This document shows positions 40,524 to 51,137 of a stretch of 64,000 bases of DNA, in pieces. Source of the DNA: an uncultured Collinsella sp. (GTDB lineage Bacteria; Actinomycetota; Coriobacteriia; Coriobacteriales; Coriobacteriaceae); contig CABUSV010000001.1 of assembly GCA_902494345.1 (NCBI GenBank), positions 1 to 64,000 on the forward strand. The letters run 5' to 3'. The stretch's first letter is position 1. The number at the start of each line of letters is the position of its first letter. The translations under genes and the position numbers were made by a program. The notes beneath the pieces were generated by a model. That model ran no database searches. It was given only the letters and a program-made list of their open reading frames with translations, and had not been told where the DNA came from.

Positions 40524-40560
40524 AAAAAGCCGAGGTCCCAGTGCGAGGCCTCGGCTTTTA
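40524..40560. terminator. Bidirectional terminator between convergent genes
   Basis: AAAAAGCCGAGG pairs with CCTCGGCTTTT. The A tract on one side and T tract on the other would serve both the amidohydrolase and the minus-strand gene ending at 40582. Confidence 0.85.
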
Positions 40561-40581
40561 TTTTGTCCTATGGTGTAGCGG

Positions 40582-41055
40582 CTAGGAGCGCGTTTCCATC
40601 TTGGCGTGGCACTTGGGGCAGGTGACGCGGATCTTGCCCTTGCCCTTGGGGACGGAGAGCATCTGGCCGCAGTTGGGGCACTTGAGGTATGCCGTGGTCT
40701 TGCGACCCTTCCACATCTTCTTGGCCGTGCGCTTGGCACGTTCAAAGTCTTCCTTACTGGTGCCGGCCGCGCGTGAAGTGCTGGCCGCTGCGGCCCCGCC
40801 GCCCAAGCTGGCGACGAACTTGCCCAAGCCGGGGACGTTGGCAGTCGCGGCAACGAAGGAATCATTTTCCTTGCGGCGGGCGTCGATGTTTTTGGACAGG
40901 CCGCGCAGCACGCCAATCACGATGACGGCGATGGCGATCCAGCTGAGCCACTGAATGCGGGCGATCGATCCGATCATCGCGGTGATGATGCCGGCAAAAC
41001 CCATTACGATGGTGAGCTCGTCAGCGCCATTGCGACCCTTCATAAAGTCATTCAT
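40582..41055 (-). CDS. Small membrane protein with C-terminal zinc ribbon
   Basis: A 157-residue protein. Two hydrophobic segments (about 16-30 and 34-52) are followed by a Ser/Ala linker, a Lys/Arg-rich stretch (KRTAKKMWKGRK) and a zinc ribbon at the end (YLKCPNCGQMLSVPKG, then VTCPKCHAKM; four Cys ligands). The topology suggests a membrane anchor with a cytosolic nucleic-acid- or protein-binding ribbon. The ATG at 41055 follows GAAAGGC; an ATG ten codons upstream lacks a ribosome site. Function unknown. Confidence 0.75.
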   Translation of the reverse strand: MNDFMKGRNGADELTIVMGFAGIITAMIGSIARIQWLSWIAIAVIVIGVLRGLSKNIDARRKENDSFVAATANVPGLGKFVASLGGGAAAASTSRAAGTSKEDFERAKRTAKKMWKGRKTTAYLKCPNCGQMLSVPKGKGKIRVTCPKCHAKMETRS

Positions 41056-41110
41056 GCAAATTGCCTTTCGTTCGATATGCTGCACGCCTTTATACCCGAT
41101 TTAGAGCAAG

Positions 41111-41199
41111 GGGGACAGGTTAATCTGCGCCAATGTGGTGCAAACATACCTGTCCCCGGAGCACCAAGACGGTGCAAAGAAGTCTGTCCCCAATGCCCC
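41111..41199. repeat. Family-B repeats: head-to-head pair plus a third unit
   Basis: GGGGACAGGTTAATCTGCGCC faces GGTGCAAACATACCTGTCC (41111-41165), with GGGGACAGG and CCTGTCCCC as perfect outer arms. A third unit at 41171-41199 reads GGTGCAAAGAAGTCTGTCCC. They lie just past the csoR stop. Confidence 0.82.
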
Positions 41200-41201
41200 A
41201 A

Positions 41202-41474
41202 TTACTTGGCGAGCTTGTCGACGACGCGCTCTATCTCGGCGAGCTTGGCGGCCTTGAGTTCCTCGTCGCCCGATTCGATGGCCGAGGCGACGCAGCCCTC
41301 GATGTGAGCCTTGAGCACATCGGCGTTGATGCGGGCGATGAGCGCCTGCGTGGCCATGAGCTGCGTGGAAATATCGACGCAGTAGCGGTCCTCCTCGACC
41401 ATCCGCAGGATGCCGTCGATCTGACCACGTGCCGTTTTGAGCATGCGGGTCACCGATTTATGGTCTGCCATCAT
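41202..41474 (-). CDS. csoR: CsoR-family copper-sensing repressor
   Basis: A 90-residue all-helical repressor of the CsoR/RcnR family (DUF156). The Cu(I) ligands C-H-C are present: Cys in DRYCVDISTQ and the His/Cys pair in LKAHIEGC. The N-terminal VTRMLKTARGQIDGILRMVE is the family start. Binding of Cu(I) releases it from DNA. It is the last gene of copA-copZ-csoR, and a matching operator lies in the copA promoter. A one-codon ambiguity remains at the start (MMADH). The stop lies beside family-B repeats. Confidence 0.92.
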   Translation of the reverse strand: MMADHKSVTRMLKTARGQIDGILRMVEEDRYCVDISTQLMATQALIARINADVLKAHIEGCVASAIESGDEELKAAKLAEIERVVDKLAK

Positions 41475-41518
41475 GGCGGGTCCTCGTTTCTGGTCAATCC
41501 TTCAAATACCTCGCCCTC

Positions 41519-41585
41519 AGTTGCGGTGAAATAGTTCTTGTTTGCAGGCTTGAAGCGCTAAAACAGGAACTATTTCACCGCAACT
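41519..41585. repeat. Family-D inverted repeat between copZ and csoR
   Basis: AGTTGCGGTGAAATAGTTCT and AGGAACTATTTCACCGCAAC form a stem of about 26 bases with two mismatches and a short loop. It would lie within the copper operon transcript and could reduce csoR expression. Confidence 0.88.
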
Positions 41586-41660
41586 TCTGAAGGGCTGGTT
41601 GAGCGGTGGTTGCTGGGCGGCTATGTCGGCCGACAGCGGTGCCTGCTGGTGCGGTGGCAG

Positions 41661-41882
41661 CTAGGATGCGGTCACGGACAGGGCGTGGAATTTCTCGCCC
41701 GCGGCCTCGACGGCGGCGGCGAGCTGCTCGGCGGTCACGGTGTCGGCGCACTCCACCTGGACGGTCTGAGTCTCGTGGTCGGCGTCGGCGTCGGTTACGC
41801 CCGCAACGTTGAGCAGCGCGGTCTCGACGGTGGCGTCGCAGTGGCCGCACATAAGGCCGGAAGTCTTAATTGTGAAACGCAT
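41661..41882 (-). CDS. copZ: Heavy-metal-associated domain protein (CopZ-like copper chaperone)
   Basis: A 73-residue protein consisting of one HMA domain: MRFTIKTSGLMCGHCDATVE with the metal-binding CGHC at 12-15. CopZ proteins ferry Cu(I) to CopA and CsoR. The second Cys pair position is preceded by Gly-His rather than the common Ala-Ala, a variant seen in other copper chaperones. AGAGGA lies about seven bases before the ATG at 41882; the longer in-frame extension upstream is non-coding. It sits between copA and csoR on the same strand. Confidence 0.9.
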   Translation of the reverse strand: MRFTIKTSGLMCGHCDATVETALLNVAGVTDADADHETQTVQVECADTVTAEQLAAAVEAAGEKFHALSVTAS

Positions 41883-42029
41883 GGGTATTCCTCTCTGTTG
41901 TGTCGGCTTTCCCAGGCACCCGACCTTGACCTTCAAACCGTCGCTCGCGTACCAAAGTACGCGTCGCTCCTCTTTCAGGTCAATCTCGGGCACTTGGAAA
42001 ACCCGTTCTAAATGGACTTAATGGTGAGC

Positions 42030-44372
42030 CTATTTTGCCACATTAGGCTTAAAGGATTTCAAACGCAGGGCATTGGACACGACACATACGCTCGACAGGC
42101 TCATGGCCGCAGCGCCAAACATCGGCGAGAGCTGCCATCCGGTGAGCGGGAAGAACACGCCCGCCGCCAGCGGAATGCCGATGCCGTTGTAGAACAGCGC
42201 CCAGAACAGGTCCTGCTTGATGTTGCGGATCGTGGCGCGCGAAAGCTCGATGGCCCGCGCAACATCCATGAGGTCACTGCGCATGAGCTCCACATCAGCC
42301 CCTTCTTTGGCGATGTCGGCGCCGGTGCCGATAGCAAGGCCCACGTCGGCGCGCGCCAGGGCGGGGGAGTCATTGATGCCGTCGCCCACCATGGCGACCT
42401 TGCTGCCCGCATCCTGCAGATTGCGCACGTGGCGCTCCTTGTCGGCGGGGAGGACGTCGGCGATGACCTGCTTGCTGTTCAGTCCCACGCGGCGGGCGAT
42501 GGCCTCGGCCGTCACGCGGTTGTCGCCGGTGAGCATGCGCACGTCGACGCCAAGCGAGCGCAGTGCGGCGATGGCCCCGGCGCTCGTCTCCTTGACCTCG
42601 TCAGCCACGGCAATGGTGCCGGCAAGCTCGCCGTTCTTGGCAAAGAACAGCGGCGTCTTGCCCTCGGCGGCAAATTGTTCGGCAAGACCCGCGGGCACGG
42701 TAACGCCCAGCTCGTCCATCAGGCGTACGTTGCCGGCTGCAATGGCGTTTTGCCCCTCGCGTGCCGTAACGCCTCGCCCGGGCACGGCAGTAAAGTCCTC
42801 GACCATGCGCGCGACGATCCCGCGTGTCTCGCACTCGGCCATAATCGCCTCGGCAAGCGGGTGCTCGCTCGAGCGCTCCAACGCGGCGGCCAACTTGAGC
42901 AGCGCCTTTTCGCTCATGGCGGGCGAGCCGTCAGCGCGCGTGGCTACCACGATATCGGTCACGGCAGGCTTGCCGCGGGTGACCGTGCCCGTCTTATCGA
43001 GCACCACGGTGCCCACGCTGCGCAGGTTCTCCAGTGCCTCGGCGCTCTTAAACAGAATGCCCATCTCGGCGCCCTTGCCGGTGCCTACCATAATGGCGAC
43101 GGGCGTGGCCAGGCCCAACGCGCACGGACAACTGATCACCAGCACGGCCACGGCGGAGGTGAGTGCCTCGTTCACGCTGCCGGTCAGTGCCATCCACACC
43201 ACAAAGGTCACGGCCGAGATCACGAACACCACGGGCACGAATACGCCGGCGACCTTGTCGGCCATGCGGGCGATGGGCGCCTTGGTGGCGTTGGCGTCCT
43301 CGACGAGCTTGATAATCTTGGCGAGCGATGTCTCGGCGCCCACACGCGTGGCACGGAAGGTAAACGAACCGGTGCGGTTGACGGTGGCGGCGTTGACGGT
43401 GTCGCCGGCGGTCTTTTCCACGGGGATGGACTCGCCGGTGAGCGCGCTCTCGTCCACAGCCGAGCTACCCTCGAGCACCACGCCGTCGACGGGGATGGAC
43501 TCTCCGGGGCGTACGTGCAGGACCTGGCCGGGAAGGATGTTGTCGACGTCGACGGTGGTCTCGCTGCCGTCCTCTGCCACGACGGTCGCGGTCTTGGGCG
43601 CCAGGTCGATCAGCGCCTCGATGGCGCCGCCGGTTTTGGACTTGCTGCGTGTCTCAAGGTATTTGCCCACGGTGACGAGCGACAGGATCGTGCCCGCGCT
43701 CTCAAAATACAGATTTTCCATGCCTGTCATCATGGCCTCGTGGACCTGACCCGCGGCTAATTGGTCGGCCATGATGAACATGGCGTAGAGCGACCAGGCG
43801 ATGGAAGCGGTGGCGCCCACGGCGATGAGGGCGTCCATGGTGGGCGCGCCGTGCGCGAGCGATTTAAACCCGTTGATAAAGTACGCGTCGTTGACATAGA
43901 CGATGGGGATGAGCAGGACGAGCTCGGTGAGGGCGAGCGTCATGCTGTGCGTGTGGTCGGTGAAAATGCCGGGCAGCGGCCAACCAAGCATGTGTCCCAT
44001 GCCTATGTAGAACAGTGGGATGAGGAAAACGATCGAGACGATGAGGCGGGTGCGCATGGCAGAGGCGGCGGCCTCCAACTTTTTGGTCGGCGACTCCATA
44101 TGGGCGGCGCCGGACCTGGCTTGCGTGCTGCCGTTTGAGCCGGCGGCACCGGTGCCCGCATCGACGGGCGAGGCCGAGTAGCCGGCACGGTCGACGGCGG
44201 TGCAGATATCGTCGGGGGAGACCTGCGCGGGGTCGTAGTCGACCATCATGGAACCGGCGAGTAGGTTGACCGCGACGCTTTGGACGCCGTCGAGCTTGCT
44301 CACGGCACGGTCCACGTGCGCCTGGCAGGCGGCGCATGTCATGCCGCCTACGTCAAACTTATCTTGAGCCAT
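42030..44372 (-). CDS. copA: Copper-exporting P1B-type ATPase
   Basis: A 780-residue inner-membrane Cu(I) efflux pump. One N-terminal metal-binding domain (GGMTCAACQAHVDRAV) is followed by a Ser/Gly linker. The membrane domain carries the CPC motif (VISCPCALGLATPVA), the phosphorylation site LDKTGTVTRG, the SEHPLAEA nucleotide motif and the GDGINDSPALARAD hinge. CPC with HP fits the copper/silver class. AGGAGA precedes the ATG. It is the first gene of the copper operon and is controlled by the operator at 44425-44447. Confidence 0.95.
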   Translation of the reverse strand: MAQDKFDVGGMTCAACQAHVDRAVSKLDGVQSVAVNLLAGSMMVDYDPAQVSPDDICTAVDRAGYSASPVDAGTGAAGSNGSTQARSGAAHMESPTKKLEAAASAMRTRLIVSIVFLIPLFYIGMGHMLGWPLPGIFTDHTHSMTLALTELVLLIPIVYVNDAYFINGFKSLAHGAPTMDALIAVGATASIAWSLYAMFIMADQLAAGQVHEAMMTGMENLYFESAGTILSLVTVGKYLETRSKSKTGGAIEALIDLAPKTATVVAEDGSETTVDVDNILPGQVLHVRPGESIPVDGVVLEGSSAVDESALTGESIPVEKTAGDTVNAATVNRTGSFTFRATRVGAETSLAKIIKLVEDANATKAPIARMADKVAGVFVPVVFVISAVTFVVWMALTGSVNEALTSAVAVLVISCPCALGLATPVAIMVGTGKGAEMGILFKSAEALENLRSVGTVVLDKTGTVTRGKPAVTDIVVATRADGSPAMSEKALLKLAAALERSSEHPLAEAIMAECETRGIVARMVEDFTAVPGRGVTAREGQNAIAAGNVRLMDELGVTVPAGLAEQFAAEGKTPLFFAKNGELAGTIAVADEVKETSAGAIAALRSLGVDVRMLTGDNRVTAEAIARRVGLNSKQVIADVLPADKERHVRNLQDAGSKVAMVGDGINDSPALARADVGLAIGTGADIAKEGADVELMRSDLMDVARAIELSRATIRNIKQDLFWALFYNGIGIPLAAGVFFPLTGWQLSPMFGAAAMSLSSVCVVSNALRLKSFKPNVAK

Positions 44373-44419
44373 GGCTTCTCCTTCCTGTTGTTTGGTGTTG
44401 GAATTGTTAACCTGCCGAT

Positions 44420-44450
44420 ACTATACACCCATACCCCCCGGGGGTGTCTA
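44420..44450 (-). promoter_or_regulatory. copA promoter with CsoR-type operator
   Basis: On the minus strand a TAGACA and a TATAGT (44420-44425) lie about 19 bases apart. Between them is ACACCCCCGGGGGGTAT, a G/C-tract palindrome of the CsoR operator type (44425-44447). Repressor bound there would block RNA polymerase. Assignment is based on the known operator form plus csoR in the operon. Confidence 0.75.
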
Positions 44451-44525
44451 GTACAGAAAGAAATGTATGACATCTCGCTACAGATGAGGGTAGTTGGTTG
44501 ACCGATGGACCGTCCCAACCAATCA

Positions 44526-44582
44526 TCTCAATCTGTAACATCTAGCAGGGAAAATGACCTCTAACTGTTACAGATCGAGACA
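44526..44582. repeat. Family-C inverted repeat
   Basis: TCTCAATCTGTAACA pairs with TGTTACAGATCGAGA, with one G-U pair. It lies between the copA promoter and the end of the kinase gene. Confidence 0.85.
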
Positions 44583-44623
44583 ATTGCCGGGGAGGGGTCC
44601 CGTCACGGCAAGACGCCCGCTCC

Positions 44624-46708
44624 CTAGATGCAGAATCCGGGGATCACGCAAGTCCGCTTCTTGGGGCTGTCCGCAGGCGTTGCGTACGTAAAGACGTCGC
44701 CGTCGTGCCCCACGCGGTTCATATAGAGCGTGCCTTCGCTCTCCGATGTGTCGGGGCTTACCGTGCGCTCCCACCAACAGGTGTCCTTGCCCTTCCACTG
44801 GCGGACCATCGTCTCGTTCGTGGAATACGGGCTTACCTTGAGCTCGCGGAAGAGCTGATACTCCTTGCCCTCGCCGTTGTAGATGTCTGCCAGGTAGTGA
44901 TAGTCCTCGGTAAACGAATCGGGCGGTTGCGTACCGCACAGCTCGACCATGGCGGGCAGCCAAAGGGTTGCGGGCAACTCGCTCAGGTACGATGCGCTGT
45001 TGGCGGTGCCCACATTGTTCGAGACCTTCTTGACCCCTTTAATGAGTGCGCGCAACTCGTTGGGCAGCAGCTTAAGGCCGTCGCCGTTGAGCCATTCCCG
45101 CAGCTCGCAATCTGCCCAGCCGGCGCTCGGCGGTTCAGCCGCAGCGTTGCGCTCGGCAATACCCGCATCGAACATAAACGTTAGTCCGGCCTTGCCCGTC
45201 CCGTCCAGAAGCTCATCGTGGCGGATGCCCACAAGCTGCGCGCCAACCTGCAGCCCGTTGGTGAGCGTGACACGCTTGGTACACGGATAGGGGATATGCC
45301 CATCGGCATCGAGCAGATGATAGCGCTTGGCAATCTCGCGTGCCTCGCTACGGGCCTCGGCGGCCTTAATCTTGAGCGAAATCTCCTGCAGCTGATCCCA
45401 GGTGTAGTCGTCAAGCGAACCGCGGATGCCGTCAAGGTAGTCGGGGATGCCAAAGCCATGGGTTGCCGCCCCGATAACGCTGAGCCCCGCAACGGCTGCG
45501 ATAGCGCCGCCGATAATAAAGCGGCGGCGGGTCATGGCATCGTGACGGGCCTGATTCAGGATCTCTCGTGCGCGCTCGCCGGCGACGTCGACCTTAAGGT
45601 GCGTGCCAGAATCGATATCAATCGCGGCCTCGTCTCCTGTGCCTTCGCGGCCCTCGGATTCGGCATCGGTGAGGTATGCCGAGAGCACCTCGAGCATCTG
45701 CTGCTCGGTGGGACGATCGCACTGCTCGACTGAGAGACCCTTCATGATGATTTGGACGAGCGCTTCATCGCCCTCGCAGCGCGGCTCGAGCGGTGCCGGC
45801 TTGGTCTTGGTCTTTACGAGATAGAACGAGCCGGTTGCAGCGGCGTCCGTCGACTCAAAGTCAAACGGTTTGCGACCGCTGTAGAGCTGGTACAGAATGC
45901 TCGAAAGCGCATAGACGTCGATTGCCGGCGAACGGCGAAGGGCCGCGATGCCTTCGATATCCTGCGTGAGCATCTCGGGCGCGGCGTATGCGGGCGTGGC
46001 AAAGCGCCAGATGTCGGCGCGCCGGGTGATCGTGTCGTCGCCGAGAGCCATGGTCGCGGAGCCCATGTCGATGAGGCAGGGGTCAAAGGAACAATCAGCA
46101 ATCTGCTGCTCGAGCGTTCGGCTGGTGGTGCGGAACATGATATTGGCAGGCGACAGGTCGCGATGGATGACCGGATTCACGAGGCCTTGGGTCATCAAGA
46201 GCGCACGAAGCACGGCGTTTCCGACGGCGGCGACCATCTGGGTGGTCAGCCCGCCCGAGGCGTCGTGCGGAAGCAGGGGCAGCGCCTGCTTGAGTGAGGT
46301 GCCCTCGACCCACTCCATGAGGATGAGCGGGTCGTCCTCGCATGAACCGTAGCCATAGACGCGCGGAAATCCGCGCAGGTGCGAGACGGTACACAGATGA
46401 CGGTACTCCTCGAACAGCGCGGCGGTGTTGGCCAGGTGCGCTGCCGATTGCTCGGCGGAGCGGTCGGGGGCTTGGCCGGAAAGGACGGCGTTGTCCTTGA
46501 GTAGCTTGACGGCAAAGACCTCGCCGCTCGTGTTGGTCGCGCGCAGCACGTGCCCGATGTTGCCGTTGTTGCGGTGGGCCGTCTGGAGAATAAGCGTCAT
46601 AAACCGACGCTTGGCGTCGCCCTCGGCGCTGGGATCGACCGCCACGGCGGTGTCGAACGTATCGAGACGGATGAGTTTGTCGCCATAGGCGCTATCGGTA
46701 GTATCCAT
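44624..46708 (-). CDS. Membrane Ser/Thr protein kinase with extracytoplasmic DUF6273-like domain
   Basis: A 694-residue protein. The cytosolic Hanks-type kinase (about 30-350) has FAVKLLKD (Lys), VIHRDLSPANIMF (catalytic Asp and Asn), IDMGS in place of DFG, and YAAPEM. A basic stretch (ARHDAMTRRRF) and one membrane segment at about 405-425 follow. The outer part (about 430-694) has WADCELREWLNG, LPATLWLPAM and KGKDTCWWERTVSP, a layout seen in DUF6273 proteins. AAAGGA is five bases before the ATG at 46708; an earlier ATG is discounted. The FHA protein encoded upstream is the likely phospho-partner. Confidence 0.85.
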   Translation of the reverse strand: MDTTDSAYGDKLIRLDTFDTAVAVDPSAEGDAKRRFMTLILQTAHRNNGNIGHVLRATNTSGEVFAVKLLKDNAVLSGQAPDRSAEQSAAHLANTAALFEEYRHLCTVSHLRGFPRVYGYGSCEDDPLILMEWVEGTSLKQALPLLPHDASGGLTTQMVAAVGNAVLRALLMTQGLVNPVIHRDLSPANIMFRTTSRTLEQQIADCSFDPCLIDMGSATMALGDDTITRRADIWRFATPAYAAPEMLTQDIEGIAALRRSPAIDVYALSSILYQLYSGRKPFDFESTDAAATGSFYLVKTKTKPAPLEPRCEGDEALVQIIMKGLSVEQCDRPTEQQMLEVLSAYLTDAESEGREGTGDEAAIDIDSGTHLKVDVAGERAREILNQARHDAMTRRRFIIGGAIAAVAGLSVIGAATHGFGIPDYLDGIRGSLDDYTWDQLQEISLKIKAAEARSEAREIAKRYHLLDADGHIPYPCTKRVTLTNGLQVGAQLVGIRHDELLDGTGKAGLTFMFDAGIAERNAAAEPPSAGWADCELREWLNGDGLKLLPNELRALIKGVKKVSNNVGTANSASYLSELPATLWLPAMVELCGTQPPDSFTEDYHYLADIYNGEGKEYQLFRELKVSPYSTNETMVRQWKGKDTCWWERTVSPDTSESEGTLYMNRVGHDGDVFTYATPADSPKKRTCVIPGFCI

Positions 46709-46845
46709 GGCGTTCCTTTGTCTGGCATGGGTTGCCGCACGTATACGCGAGCAGTGCGGATATCGGTAAAGTACCATGATAGCCGCACTGCCCACGTATA
46801 CCGCTGAGCATTGTCGTTTACGACGCAGAAGGTAGAAGACGTAAG

Positions 46846-46878
46846 ACGGACGGCGACCGTCTTTCGATCGCCGTCCGT
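46846..46878 (-). terminator. Hairpin between the FHA gene and the kinase gene
   Basis: ACGGACGGCGA pairs perfectly with TCGCCGTCCGT, beginning right after the FHA stop codon. Only a short T-containing tail follows on the minus strand, so it may attenuate rather than stop transcription into the kinase gene. Confidence 0.55.
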
Positions 46879-46879
46879 G

Positions 46880-47842
46880 CTAGTCCACAATGACAAGGAA
46901 TGTCGTGTAGAGACCCAGATGGAGCCTGTCGCTGTTGGCTATTTCCACCGGGGGATAGATCTTGCCAGGCTCGCGTTGGTCGCGCGGCGGCTCAATCACA
47001 ATATCGTCGTCACCCGCGCCCGATTCGAGCACTGTGCCGTTGGTCGATCCAAGGCCCTGGACGTACCAGTGCTCACCCTCGAGCCAAATACGAAGATGCT
47101 CGCGCGAGGCGTCGGCGCCTACATCGGTGATGCTGGGCGAGGTTTTGGGCAAAGAACCAATCACGGTGCCGCGCGGATCGCGTGTGAGGGGATGGATTTG
47201 CATGTCGGCGCAGTTGTCGGCATGGGTTCTGAGCAGACCGAGGTTGGGAGCGACGGTGCGCGGCTGCTCCAGGCTGCTCATAAAGCCACGTCCGACGGTA
47301 GTTTCGGTGGTGCCAAAGTGCCCGCCCGTCTTGCTGTCGCAAAAGCGCTCGACGGTGGCCACGCCCTGAACGGGATCGGCGAGCGCCCCCGTTGCCACAA
47401 AGAGCATAAGGTAAAGCGTGCTTTTCTCGCGCACGGCATTGCCGTCGAAGTTGTCGATGCGATTGAGGGCATTTGCATATAGGCGGCTGTCCAGCTTGTA
47501 GCTGGCGAGAGCCGACATCATTTCGTTGGCGGCCGGACCGCGATAGTGCTCGGCGATTGCCCGATAGGCGGACTCGCCGCCGCCGAGCTTGCTGCAGATT
47601 GCCGCGGAAAGGTTGAGCGTGGTGACGGTAAAGTCGCTGTAGATGGCGGGCGCGCACTGGTCAGGCTTGCGATGGACGATGTAACGGGTGAGATACGAGC
47701 GGTTGGAAGAGCATTTCTCGAGCAGGGTACTGCCGAGATAAGAGTTTCCATTGATAAGCATTCGGGCGATCTCGAGATGTTTAAGACCGCCGAACGAGCG
47801 AATATCGTTATAGAGGACCGAGCAAGGCGTCTCTGCTGCCAC
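46880..47842 (-). CDS. FHA-domain protein
   Basis: A 320-residue protein. The C-terminal FHA domain (about 200-320) shows the phosphothreonine-binding pattern: SREHLRIWLEGEHWYVQGLG, then STNGTVLESG, with the conserved Ser-x-x-His and Asn. The N-terminal half is helical and unrecognised (LKHLEIARMLINGNSYLG). FHA domains read kinase output, and the Ser/Thr kinase gene follows on the same strand. The start is a GTG at 47842, four bases after AAAGGAGGT; the ATG at 47872 overlaps nothing useful. A short hairpin sits between the two genes. Confidence 0.83.
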   Translation of the reverse strand: MAAETPCSVLYNDIRSFGGLKHLEIARMLINGNSYLGSTLLEKCSSNRSYLTRYIVHRKPDQCAPAIYSDFTVTTLNLSAAICSKLGGGESAYRAIAEHYRGPAANEMMSALASYKLDSRLYANALNRIDNFDGNAVREKSTLYLMLFVATGALADPVQGVATVERFCDSKTGGHFGTTETTVGRGFMSSLEQPRTVAPNLGLLRTHADNCADMQIHPLTRDPRGTVIGSLPKTSPSITDVGADASREHLRIWLEGEHWYVQGLGSTNGTVLESGAGDDDIVIEPPRDQREPGKIYPPVEIANSDRLHLGLYTTFLVIVD

Positions 47843-48350
47843 GGATACCTCCTTTGATTGCTTCCTAGCCAATATGGCGATAGGAATTAATGGCCCCCGG
47901 TGGGCGACGTATTAAATGGCTGCGCAATATATAGCGTAACCAAAGCAACATTATAGGCCACATGTTCGAAATTGCAGGAAGACCGAGAGATTTGGTTTGG
48001 ACTGGACGGAAATCCCCCTCTGTCTTGATCTATAACAATTAGGACCCGGTTTTGTCCCGCAGCTGTTACAGATTGAGACAATCAGCCGGGCCCACCTCGT
48101 CCACCTCGTCATCTGTGGTTTACGTGGGGGCATGCGAAGCACGGGTATACTAACCGGCGGCGAATCTGCTCCATCGCTTAGAGCTGCTGCGTCTGGACGG
48201 CGCGTGATAGAGCTGCCAAAGCGATCGCCAGCGTGCTGAGCAACGTCCTCTCTGTGCGCACCCGTTTTTGTATGTATTAGCGCACTACCAAGCACGCCCG
48301 TGCGGCCGCATGCCGTGCCCATAACGCGTGCAGATAAGGAACAACGACAT
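47843..48350. other. Intergenic region and long leader of the DEAD-box helicase gene
   Basis: It holds a family-C repeat (48021-48080) and then about 270 bases of leader. A TATACT at 48146-48151 could be the -10 of the helicase promoter, leaving a leader of about 190 bases, as often seen for cold-induced helicases. No gene is recognised. The promoter of the divergent FHA gene should be near its left end. Confidence 0.45.
48021..48080. repeat. Family-C inverted repeat
   Basis: TGTCTTGATCTATAACA pairs with TGTTACAGATTGAGACA, with one mismatch and G-U pairs. It carries the TTG variant in the left arm but the TTG/GAG form in the right arm, so it looks like a decaying copy. Confidence 0.8.
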
Positions 48351-50519
<2,169 letters not shown>

Positions 50520-50551
50520 CATACGCATCGCACGCTAGCGTGAGACAAGCT

Positions 50552-50585
50552 AAGGGCCCGAGCAAACAACGCTCGGGCCCTTTTG
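50552..50585 (+). terminator. Terminator after the helicase gene
   Basis: AAGGGCCCGAGC pairs perfectly with GCTCGGGCCCTT around a seven-base loop, followed by T residues. Confidence 0.9.
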
Positions 50586-50691
50586 TTTGCCGTGTCCATC
50601 GCTAATTCAAACGTGATTATCTCGGGAATGCATCTGGGGGATGCTGAGGACCTATTTTCTGCCATGCAGCAATGGGTCCCATGGGGTGCGC

Positions 50692-50925
50692 CGTGCATTT
50701 TTTGGAGTATTCAGCAGCTCTAGTTGGCTGCATACGATTTGGTATTGCCAACGGTGGCCTTCAGATACCCCCTATGAGCGTTTTGAGTTAGATTTCGCCG
50801 TTTTTCGAAGCAAGGTACGTCATTCTCGCCATGTCGGAACCCTAAATGACGCAGCGCCCTAAAGGTTTGCCCGCTCGGGGTATTGCTGGCGCGAACGCGC
50901 TGCAGAATACTCAGTTTTTTGCACG
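50692..50925. mobile_element. Possible MITE-like element with terminal inverted repeats
   Basis: CGTGCA, a run of six A or T, then GAGTATTC and GCAGC occur at 50692-50718 and, inverted, at 50899-50925. The 234-base interval is more AT-rich than its surroundings and has no convincing gene; a minus-strand frame across it (to about 50962) has no ribosome site. It lies in a 550-base gap after the helicase terminator. The call is tentative because the arms are imperfect. Confidence 0.4.
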
Positions 50926-50965
50926 TGCTGGGATGGGGTACCTCAGGAGAACACGGCGGCATCCC

Positions 50966-51079
50966 GTAAATATATACAATCTGTACCGTAATTTATACAA
51001 AACGAAGAGGCAGACAGCGTAGGGTGGGTGCATTGGGGTGCTTGGTGCACCAAAACGGGGATCCCATGCGCCGTATACT
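50966..51079 (+). promoter_or_regulatory. Promoter region of the EFR1-type gene with repeats
   Basis: GTAAATATATACAA (50966) and GTAATTTATACAA (50988) are direct repeats 22 bases apart. TTGGTGCACCAA (51042-51053) is a perfect 12-base palindrome. A TATACT lies at 51074-51079. This spacing suits a regulated promoter; no regulator is identified. Confidence 0.4.
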
Positions 51080-51137
51080 CTGTCTGAATGTGAAAACGGC
51101 TTGACGCGTTGCCAGGCGTAGGGGGGAGGGTGTCTCG

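Noticed and set aside
50720..50962. An 80-residue minus-strand gene in the helicase-EFR1 gap
   Set aside because: It has no ribosome site and coincides with the repeat-bounded AT-rich interval, so it is better explained as part of a non-coding element.
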